Source: an uncultured Woeseiaceae bacterium
GTDB lineage: Bacteria; Pseudomonadota; Gammaproteobacteria; Steroidobacterales; Woeseiaceae
Assembly: GCA_945787435.1 (NCBI GenBank)
Contig: CALZHX010000272.1
Span: 1 to 7,564, forward strand
Reading direction: 5' to 3'
DNA: 7,564 nucleotides
The notes under the pieces are model-generated. The model was not told where the DNA came from and made no database searches. It saw nothing but the letters and a program-made list of their open reading frames with translations. This document shows, piece by piece, positions 1 through 5,833 of the stretch. The translations under genes were made by a program, and so were the position numbers. Every line of letters begins with the position of its first letter. The stretch's first letter is position 1.

Positions 1-1978
1 AGCGATCATCGCTCGACAGGTGCGCTGCCTGCTGCTGCATCATGCCGAACTCCAGCGATCGGGCCACACGTGTGAATGGCATTTTCTTTAACGTCGCGAG
101 ATCGGGCGCCTTTATGTCCTGCAACGAATGACAGGTGTCGCAATGCTGCTCGTACAGAACCTCGCCCTGCGCTTCGATCGGGTCGGCCGGGATACCGGGC
201 TCGATGCGAATCAAAGTCGGCTGCGCATCTTCAATCATCCAGCTCGGAAAATGTGAGTTGCTCGTGTAAACGCTGCCGTCTTCCGCAATTTCGATATCGC
301 GTGTAAAAGTACGCCGCCGTGACATCGGGTAGGTGCGCCAGGTCTCAGACTCGATATGAAAAGACATGATCGTGTCCGACTGGTTGCCGTTGACCCAGAC
401 CACACCGCGGTCGCGATCAACGTTCAGCGCGTAGGGTGTCTCGCTCATGACCGGCAAGTCGTAGAGCGTGAATTCGGCAGCAACAGGGTCGTACTTCGCG
501 AGCTTGCCGTCGGAAAACGCGACAATCCAGATATCGCCGTCGGCATCGATACGTAATCTGCGTGGCCCGTTGAAGGGCGTCTTGATAACGGTCACCTCCT
601 CGGTGTCCGGATCGATGACGGCAATGTCGTCGGCGTACAGGCGAGCAATCCACACGCGTCCGTCCAGCGGCGATACGTCAATGCCGTAGGGCATCGGAAA
701 TCCTGTGGTCTCCCAGTCCAGGTCTGGCCTGCTGCCAACGTAACCGTGCCCAAGACGGAACTTGATGACCTTGAGTGCTGCCCACTCCTTCATGCCGCGC
801 GCGGGAATGTCGTAGTAGGTGAACTCCTCAGTTTCGCGGTCAAACATCGCGACCTGTGACGACAGCGCCAACGTAAACCACACACGGTCCTCGTCATCCG
901 TACGAATCGTGTGCGGATAAAAACCATCATCCATCTTGTGGCGTGTGAACTCGCCGCTGTCCGGGTCGAACTCGACGAGTTCCTGCTGCATCGAGGGCGT
1001 CAGGAATATGTGACCGTCGGAGGGCGAAATTGCAAAGGAATGCACGCCCATATAATTATCTGTTTTCGGGTAAGTTCCCATACGACTGCCGAGGATTCCG
1101 CCGTGCTCTGCACCCTCATCATGCGGGACTTTGAAGACCTCGTACTCACCGGACTCGGGATCAAGAGCGTAGATCCTGTCCATCAGGTTGTCGCCGACAT
1201 ACACCTTGCCATTCGGATGCAGCACGAAGTCGTGCATTTGCGAGAACTCGTCGCCGATTGGCCATTCTGTGATCGTCGCTGATGACAGTCCTGGTTCCCA
1301 TGCCTCGAATGCCGGCAACTCCGCGTAGCCCTGGTTCAGTCTGTCGAAGGCACCAGCGAAGCCTGCCGGTGCGCCATCAACGAAGTCCTCGCTCGCCATC
1401 GCGCCGTACATTTGCATACGATCGATGATGTCGACCCATTGTTCTTCAGTGCGCGACAGGCGCATGAACACAGACGCCTGCTGATGACAGAACCCACAGT
1501 GCAGCAGGAAATGCTCTCGTGCCGGGGCCGGTTCCTCGGCCCAATTGAAAACGAGTTCGGATAACCAGAGATTTGCCGGCTTGCTCTCGGCGATCAGCTT
1601 GTCGTCCACCAGCAGCTCCAGCTGCACTTCGAGCGTCGCAACGTCATTGTCCGCCGCGACGTGCGCATCGAAATAACCCTGCTTGCGCACCAGGAATTTT
1701 CGCTCGCCGGTAGCGTCAAGCGGATCGAAGCGAACGCTGCCGTCGCTGCCTGTAAACAACGTGATCCGGGGCACAACGGAATTGACAAGCCCGGGTTTCG
1801 GATAGCCGTTGTCGGAGGTATCCACAACGTCGTTGCCGGGGACGCTCCTTGTGACCATCACCGTGGCGAGCGCTTCGCCGTCCTGGTCAGTAACAACGAG
1901 CGTTGTTGCCAACAATTGCGCCGGCAACAGGAATATCAAAAACGCAACTACACGAGCGGACATGCCGATGAGTTGCAT
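1..1978 (-). CDS. Exported multidomain cytochrome c / seven-bladed Vgb-like propeller protein, C-terminus beyond window
   Basis: The frame is open from the ATG at 1978 to the window edge, giving 659 residues with no stop. Residues 1-24 form a signal peptide (short n-region with Arg9, hydrophobic core 10-22, cleavage likely after LLA), so the protein acts in the periplasm. Residues 25-120 look like a beta-sandwich of the carboxypeptidase-regulatory type. A haem c site follows at Cys161-Cys164-His165. Residues 253-594 contain seven repeats of the type 'DxxGxVW...(I/V)..(F/I)DP.(S/T)GE', starting near 253, 317, 360, 435, 477, 520 and 564: a full seven-bladed propeller like virginiamycin B lyase. 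A second haem site is Cys613-Cys616-His617. The next residues (APDLATL to AAHLSSDDR) resemble the haem segment that precedes a PQQ propeller in polyvinyl-alcohol-dehydrogenase-type proteins. The start overlaps the SDR stop (TAATG), with GGAGGT about 11 bases upstream. Two haems point to electron transfer, not antibiotic lysis. Substrate unknown. Confidence 0.9.
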   Translation of the reverse strand, partial: MQLIGMSARVVAFLIFLLPAQLLATTLVVTDQDGEALATVMVTRSVPGNDVVDTSDNGYPKPGLVNSVVPRITLFTGSDGSVRFDPLDATGERKFLVRKQGYFDAHVAADNDVATLEVQLELLVDDKLIAESKPANLWLSELVFNWAEEPAPAREHFLLHCGFCHQQASVFMRLSRTEEQWVDIIDRMQMYGAMASEDFVDGAPAGFAGAFDRLNQGYAELPAFEAWEPGLSSATITEWPIGDEFSQMHDFVLHPNGKVYVGDNLMDRIYALDPESGEYEVFKVPHDEGAEHGGILGSRMGTYPKTDNYMGVHSFAISPSDGHIFLTPSMQQELVEFDPDSGEFTRHKMDDGFYPHTIRTDDEDRVWFTLALSSQVAMFDRETEEFTYYDIPARGMKEWAALKVIKFRLGHGYVGSRPDLDWETTGFPMPYGIDVSPLDGRVWIARLYADDIAVIDPDTEEVTVIKTPFNGPRRLRIDADGDIWIVAFSDGKLAKYDPVAAEFTLYDLPVMSETPYALNVDRDRGVVWVNGNQSDTIMSFHIESETWRTYPMSRRRTFTRDIEIAEDGSVYTSNSHFPSWMIEDAQPTLIRIEPGIPADPIEAQGEVLYEQHCDTCHSLQDIKAPDLATLKKMPFTRVARSLEFGMMQQQAAHLSSDDR

Positions 1979-2742
1979 TACAGTCGCAGACCTCCATCGA
2001 CATCGACGCAACGGCCACTGATGTAGTCGTTCTCGAGAATAAACTGCACGGTATGTGCTATCTCATCGGGTTCCCCGATGCGTTGGGCCGGTATGTGAGC
2101 TGCAAGCTTCTCGCGTGCCTCGGGCTTCATCGCCATGACCATCTCAGTGCCGATGAACCCCGGTGCAATGGCCGCGGCACGAATCCCGTAACGCGCAAAC
2201 TCCTTGGCCCATACCACGGCCAGGGCTTCCACGCCGGCCTTGGCCGCGGAATAATTTGCCTGACCCATATTGCCGTGCCGGGATATCGAAGAAATATTGA
2301 TGATGCAACCCGGGCAACCGAGCTCGATCATCCTGGCAGCAGCCTCGCGGCCACACAGAAACACGCCCGTCAGGTTGACATCGATTACAGCCTGCCACTG
2401 CTCAAGCGTCATTTTGGATTGCAGTGCCCCATCTTTGTATTTGACCGTGAACGCGTCACGTGTAATGCCGGCATTGTTGACAAGCCCGTGAAGCTCGCCA
2501 AAGTCACTGGCGATCGCGTCAAACAGCGTTTCGACCTCGCCTTCCCGGGCCACGTTGACTTTGTAAGTGCGCACGTCGCCCGCTCCGGCGTTGCTGCAGC
2601 CCGCTGCGGTTTCCGCCAGCGCATCTTCATCCATGTCGATAAGGGCCAGCTGGCAGCCTGCAGCAGCGAGTCGCCTGCCCATTGCCGCGCCGAGCCCGCG
2701 CGCGCCGCCGGTGATGGCGATTGTCTTTCCCTTGAGGTCCAT
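1978..2742 (-). CDS. Short-chain dehydrogenase/reductase, FabG-like, probably NAD-dependent
   Basis: A 254-residue classical SDR, the usual length for the family, predicted cytoplasmic. The nucleotide-binding glycine motif TGGARGLG is at residues 11-18. Asp36, at the end of the second strand (LALID), normally selects NAD(H) over NADP(H). NNAG is at 89-92 and the structural Asn of the catalytic tetrad is Asn123 (VNLTG). The catalytic Ser is 151 or 152 (NISSIS), followed by Tyr164 and Lys168 (YSAAK). The PGFIGTEM segment and the C-terminal DVDGGLRL are as in FabG-type 3-oxoacyl-ACP reductases. The loop after NNAG is longer than in E. coli FabG, which fits a separate subfamily, so a fatty-acid synthesis role should not be assumed. 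The ATG at 2742 was chosen because the protein begins there with the typical 'MDLKGKTIAITGG' and has GGAAAG just upstream. The frame is open 100 codons further, but into the divergent gene. It is co-transcribed with the downstream cytochrome/propeller gene (one-base overlap). Confidence 0.93.
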   Translation of the reverse strand: MDLKGKTIAITGGARGLGAAMGRRLAAAGCQLALIDMDEDALAETAAGCSNAGAGDVRTYKVNVAREGEVETLFDAIASDFGELHGLVNNAGITRDAFTVKYKDGALQSKMTLEQWQAVIDVNLTGVFLCGREAAARMIELGCPGCIINISSISRHGNMGQANYSAAKAGVEALAVVWAKEFARYGIRAAAIAPGFIGTEMVMAMKPEAREKLAAHIPAQRIGEPDEIAHTVQFILENDYISGRCVDVDGGLRL

Positions 2743-2867
2743 TTCGCTTTCCGTCGTAAGCTCTTTTAGCAATACGCCTGAATGTATTCTACATCTAAGC
2801 ATTTGTAACGATTGCCCCGATTTGAGTTTTCGACGATGATCGGCGGGAATATCCGGGGGGATGAGTC
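2743..2867. promoter_or_regulatory. Divergent intergenic region between SDR and DUF2189 genes
   Basis: This 125-bp gap must hold the promoters of both divergent units. On the minus strand TAGAAT (complement of 2786-2791) is one mismatch from the -10 consensus and would start a transcript about 36 bases before the SDR ATG, but no good -35 is visible at 16-18 bases. An AATAC/GTATT inverted repeat (2771-2775 and 2784-2788) overlaps the same spot. No convincing plus-strand promoter was found. The region is more AT-rich than the flanking genes, as expected for promoter DNA. Confidence 0.4.
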
Positions 2868-2875
2868 GTGACTGA
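2855..2875 (+). promoter_or_regulatory. Ribosome binding site and GTG start of the DUF2189 gene, with overlapping four-codon mini-ORF
   Basis: A run of six G (2855-2860) is followed at once by an ATG (2861) that encodes only four residues before TGA (2873-2875). The true gene begins at GTG 2868 in another frame. Zero spacing to the ATG and seven bases to the GTG favour the GTG. The mini-ORF spans the GTG, so if it were translated it could affect initiation. Confidence 0.4.
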
Positions 2876-3695
2876 CGTTGATCAGCAAAAGACCAACAAC
2901 AATGAAATGCCGTTCGTTGCGCCGTGCCGCAATCTGTCTCCGTGGGCGCCGTTTCGCTGGGTAAGGCTCGGCGTAAGGGACCTTGTACAGGCACCGCAGC
3001 AGAGCCTGATTTACGGGCTGGCCGTAGCACTATTGATCGCAATCGTGAGCTTGCTCGCCTGGATGAAGGGCAGCCAGTGGATCATGTTCGCGATGCTCGG
3101 CGGCTTTGTCTTCCTGGCGCCGCTGACCTGCATTGGTCTCTACGCGATCAGCGCACAACTCGAGCGCGGCCAGCCGCCACTCATGGCACGCAGCCTGCGC
3201 GCAGCGTTCCGTCGCCACCTGGGCAACGAGATGATCTTTGCAATCATCCTGCTCGTCATCTTCCTGGTGTGGGCGCGAGCGGCCGTTATCATCACGGTGT
3301 TTTTCCCGACCGACGGCGAAATAACGATTCGCGAATTATGGCCCTACCTGGGTTTCGGCAGCATCGTTGGCGCTATTTTTGCCGCCATAACCTTTTGTGC
3401 CAGCGCGTTCTCATTGCCCATGATCATGCACCGTGATGTCGACAGCATTACAGCGATCGTGACATCAGTGAACGCAGTGCTCCGCAACAAACGTGCGATG
3501 TTCATCTGGCTGACAATAATAGTCGCCAGCCTGTTGCTCGGGCTCGTCACCGCGTTCGTTGGACTGATCGTGATCATTCCAGTCATCGGATATGCAGCGT
3601 GGCACGGCTATCTCGAGACAATCGATGCCGAGGAGTTTCCCCGTCACGACGTCGGCATTACCTCAGTGCCGCGCAGCGAATCCAACGCTACGTAA
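2868..3695 (+). CDS. DUF2189 family integral membrane protein
   Basis: A 275-residue polytopic inner-membrane protein with about six hydrophobic segments: near residues 46-66, 70-94, 121-146, 157-186, and two in 210-247. The segment after the fourth, 'SLPMIMHRDVDSITAIVTSV' (182-201) followed by NAVLRN, and the IPVIGYAAWHGYLE ending of the last helix (237-250) are the recognisable signature of DUF2189 (predicted integral membrane protein family). No enzymatic or transport function is established for the family and none can be inferred here. The N-terminal 25 residues are polar and the C-terminal 25 residues are hydrophilic. The start is a GTG at 2868, preceded by GGGGGG (2855-2860) with a seven-base spacing; the next in-frame ATG (codon 14, 2907) has no ribosome binding site. 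The gene ends inside the glucokinase gene on the opposite strand, with a 52-bp tail-to-tail overlap. It is probably a single-gene unit; its link to the sugar genes is uncertain. Confidence 0.88.
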   Translation: MTDVDQQKTNNNEMPFVAPCRNLSPWAPFRWVRLGVRDLVQAPQQSLIYGLAVALLIAIVSLLAWMKGSQWIMFAMLGGFVFLAPLTCIGLYAISAQLERGQPPLMARSLRAAFRRHLGNEMIFAIILLVIFLVWARAAVIITVFFPTDGEITIRELWPYLGFGSIVGAIFAAITFCASAFSLPMIMHRDVDSITAIVTSVNAVLRNKRAMFIWLTIIVASLLLGLVTAFVGLIVIIPVIGYAAWHGYLETIDAEEFPRHDVGITSVPRSESNAT

Positions 3696-4639
3696 CTCGC
3701 GCCGAGCAGGCCTGGCTGTGGATGCATGATGAGCTGAGTGGGTATCGCTTCCATGATTACCCTGTGGCGACCCTTACTCTCGAAGCCGGAGCGAAAGCGA
3801 CTGTTCACGAACAGGTCGGGATAGCGACGGACGATGCCGCCAGCGATGTAGACGCCGTCATTTGCGCCCATTGCCAGCGCGTAGTTACCGGCAAATTGCC
3901 CAAGCACTTCGAAGAACAGGGCGACGGCTTCAGAAGCATGTTCATCCGGTTTTTCCGCTGCCGCGAATATATCGGCGGCGGAAAGCTTCGGTAGCTTTAC
4001 CCCGTGAATCTGGCCGAGCGCCCAGTAAATGTTCTCCAGTCCGGACCCGGACACCAGTCGTTCTGACGAGACGCGATCAAATTGCTCTCTGAGGGCCACA
4101 AAGACGTCCAGCTGGACCCGGGTCTCTGGCGCGAAGCCGGCATGACTGGCCTCACCCGCAAGCGGTATCAGCAAATCGCCAACCCTGCGCAACCCGACCG
4201 CTCCAAGCCCGGTACCGGGGCCAACAATTGCAACTGAATAGTCGCCATCCGGCAGGGGCTTCGCATCGGGCAGGCCGATAGGCAGGCAGTCATCCTCGGC
4301 GAGGGCTGGAATCGACCAGGCAATAGCCTCGAAGTCATTCATCAGCCGGATGGCATCCGTCGAGAAAGCCGCACTCAGATCATCGACGCTCAGGATCCAG
4401 TGATTGTTGGTCACACGGATATGGTCATCGACAACAGGTCCGGCTGCCGCAAGGCAAATAACGCTTGGTGCTGCTGCCCCGACAGCGTCAAGATAATGCA
4501 AGATTGCAGCTTCGGCCGACGCAAAATCGGCGCACTGCAGGGTTTCCTCGTGCGAGAACCCGGGAGCGCTCTGATCGGCGAGCGCAAAACGCGCATTCGT
4601 GCCGCCGATATCGCCAATGAGCATGGTTTGCTCAGCCAT
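3644..4639 (-). CDS. glk: Glucokinase (ROK-unrelated Glk family, EC 2.7.1.2)
   Basis: A 331-residue cytoplasmic hexokinase-fold enzyme that phosphorylates glucose with ATP to glucose 6-phosphate; the length is close to E. coli Glk (321). The N-terminal phosphate-binding motif is GDIGGTNARFAL (residues 9-20). LMNDFEA (99-105) contains the catalytic base Asp102 and sugar-contacting Asn101. GPGTGLG (140-146) is the family adenosine/phosphate loop. GEASHAGFAP (162-171) corresponds to the EGGH sugar-binding region of E. coli Glk, with a conserved His166. ERLVSGSGLENIY (193-205) and GVYIAGGIV (262-270) are typical of the Glk family (PF02685), and no CxCGxxGC zinc motif of ROK kinases is present. 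The ATG at 4639 has AGGAAG four bases upstream; Met6 is a possible alternative start. The gene is divergent from the LacI regulator and close to the sugar transporter, so it probably handles glucose delivered by that system. Its end overlaps the DUF2189 gene. Confidence 0.95.
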   Translation of the reverse strand: MAEQTMLIGDIGGTNARFALADQSAPGFSHEETLQCADFASAEAAILHYLDAVGAAAPSVICLAAAGPVVDDHIRVTNNHWILSVDDLSAAFSTDAIRLMNDFEAIAWSIPALAEDDCLPIGLPDAKPLPDGDYSVAIVGPGTGLGAVGLRRVGDLLIPLAGEASHAGFAPETRVQLDVFVALREQFDRVSSERLVSGSGLENIYWALGQIHGVKLPKLSAADIFAAAEKPDEHASEAVALFFEVLGQFAGNYALAMGANDGVYIAGGIVRRYPDLFVNSRFRSGFESKGRHRVIMEAIPTQLIMHPQPGLLGASYVALDSLRGTEVMPTS

Positions 4640-4729
4640 CCATCTTCCTGTCGTCTATGTGGTCCGACTATGCTCTCACAAGGCTGCATCGACCGCATCC
4701 TGCTGTATTTGCTACACATAGATACTTGC

Positions 4730-4744
4730 CACACCATCGGTGTG
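4730..4744. promoter_or_regulatory. Perfect inverted repeat, candidate regulator operator
   Basis: CACACC and GGTGTG form perfect six-base arms around a three-base centre (ATC). It lies about 46 bases upstream of the lacI -10 and 90 bases from the glk start. The site is a reasonable candidate for autoregulation by the adjacent LacI protein or for another regulator, but its odd-length centre differs from the usual CG-centred LacI-family operators. Confidence 0.35.
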
Positions 4745-4789
4745 TGCCGGATTGTGGTAAAACTCGGACCTTGACTGGCACTCGTCCAC

Positions 4790-4795
4790 TACAAT
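4790..4795 (+). promoter_or_regulatory. -10 element of the lacI-type gene, geometry of a leaderless transcript
   Basis: TACAAT matches the sigma-70 -10 consensus in five of six bases. The next six bases lead directly to the ATG at 4802, so the expected transcription start falls on or within a base or two of the start codon. There is no Shine-Dalgarno sequence before the ATG, which supports a leaderless mRNA. TTGACT at 4771-4776 resembles a -35 box, but only 13 bases separate it from this -10, too short for a normal promoter. Confidence 0.5.
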
Positions 4796-4801
4796 TGTTC
4801 C

Positions 4802-5833
4802 ATGAAGGTCGAAAACCCGACATCACGTGATATAGCAGACCTCGCCGGCGTTTCGCAGGCGACGGTGTCGCGTGCACTTCGCAACAGCCCGCTGGTGCGG
4901 CAGGAAACGCGCGAGCGCATTCAGCAGATCGCCAGGGAGCTCAACTATTTCGTCAATCGCAATGCGGCGGGATTGCGCACCCATCAGAGCAACACGATTG
5001 CCTTGCTGTTGTTTGACGAAACCGGGGGAGAGGACGCGCAGATCAATCCGTTTTTCCTATCGATGATCGGCTACATCACCCGGTCCGCGGCAAGCATGGG
5101 CTACGACGTGCTCGTATCGCTGCAGCAACTGACCGACGACTGGCATGTCGAATACCAGGCAAGTCATCGCGCCGACGGTCTCATCCTTCTCGGTTACGGC
5201 GACTATGTCAGTTATAGGGAGAAGCTGGACGCACTCGCCGCGGTGAATACGCGCTTCATTATTTACGGACCCATCGCTGCTGATCAGCCCGGTCTGTCGT
5301 ATGGTTGTGACAACCAGACGGGCGGCTACCTGGCCACCCATCATCTAACCGGCCTGGGCCGCTCGCAGATCGCTATTCTCGGCGACACGTCCAGTTGCCA
5401 CCCTGAGTTCGCATCGCGCTATGACGGGTATGCCAGGGCACTGCGTGAAGCCGGGCTGGAGTCCGACTCGGCGTTGGCGATTCATGCGGATAATACTGAA
5501 GAAGATGCCTACGCGGCTGTGCAGAGCCTGGTCGCCACGGGTCAGTCCCTTGATGCTGTGTTTGCCGTAACGGATGTCCTGGCGGTCGGCGCGATGCGTG
5601 CGCTCGCCGATGCCGGTCGCCGCGTACCGGAAGACGTCAGCGTTGTAGGGTTCGATGACCTGCCGCGCGCCGCCTTCGTCAACCCGCCCTTGACCACGGT
5701 GCAACAGAACATTCGTGAAGCCAGCGAAGGAATGGTCCAGGCAATCGTTGGTTTGATCGAGGGTGATTCCGTGCAATCTGTGCAGATGCAACCGAAACTG
5801 ATCGTGCGCCAGTCCTGCGGGGCTACGATGTAG
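4802..5833 (+). CDS. LacI family transcriptional regulator, probable controller of the glucoside/sugar locus
   Basis: A 343-residue DNA-binding repressor of standard LacI/GalR length. The helix-turn-helix is at residues 8-29 (SRDIADLAGVSQATVSRALR), followed by the hinge helix 52-60 with Leu58 in the position of the minor-groove-inserting leucine. The periplasmic-binding-protein-like sensor domain starts at about 65 (TIALLLFDE). Typical effector-domain features are Arg206 and Gly209 (SRYDGYARAL), AVTDVLAVGAMRAL with Asp258, VPEDVSVVGFDD (275-286), and the PPLTTVQQ stretch (295-302). The usual Asn before Asp258 is Thr257. The LQQLTDDWH region (108-115) and GLILLGYGDY resemble regulators found beside SLC45 transporters and alpha-glucosidases in gammaproteobacteria, so a maltose- or glucose-type effector is plausible but inferred. 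The start at 4802 has no ribosome binding site (see the -10 entry). The gene ends 11 bp inside the convergent transporter gene. Confidence 0.93.
   Translation: MKVENPTSRDIADLAGVSQATVSRALRNSPLVRQETRERIQQIARELNYFVNRNAAGLRTHQSNTIALLLFDETGGEDAQINPFFLSMIGYITRSAASMGYDVLVSLQQLTDDWHVEYQASHRADGLILLGYGDYVSYREKLDALAAVNTRFIIYGPIAADQPGLSYGCDNQTGGYLATHHLTGLGRSQIAILGDTSSCHPEFASRYDGYARALREAGLESDSALAIHADNTEEDAYAAVQSLVATGQSLDAVFAVTDVLAVGAMRALADAGRRVPEDVSVVGFDDLPRAAFVNPPLTTVQQNIREASEGMVQAIVGLIEGDSVQSVQMQPKLIVRQSCGATM

Larger units (their letters stand above)
4640..4801. promoter_or_regulatory. Divergent intergenic region between glk and the lacI-type regulator
   Basis: At 162 bp this is the longest non-coding stretch in the window. 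It carries the lacI -10 element near its right end and a perfect inverted repeat near the middle (listed separately). No strong glk promoter was recognised. A weak minus-strand candidate is TTGTGA with CATAGA after 16 bases, near 4660-4681. Both genes could be controlled by one operator here. Confidence 0.5.

Noticed and set aside
911..1282. Plus-strand open frame of 123 codons
   Set aside because: It is antisense to the cytochrome/propeller gene, in which the propeller repeats are intact.
2053..2769. Plus-strand open frame of 238 codons
   Set aside because: It lies antisense to the SDR gene, whose motifs are complete; its own translation shows no recognisable domain and is rich in Arg, His and Cys, as for shadow frames of GC-rich genes.
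2743..3042. Extension of the SDR by 100 codons upstream
   Set aside because: It would run through the promoter gap into the divergent DUF2189 gene, and the SDR family begins at the Met at 2742 with a ribosome binding site.
3599..3994. Plus-strand open frame of 131 codons
   Set aside because: It overlaps the glucokinase gene and the end of the DUF2189 gene, and has no family features.
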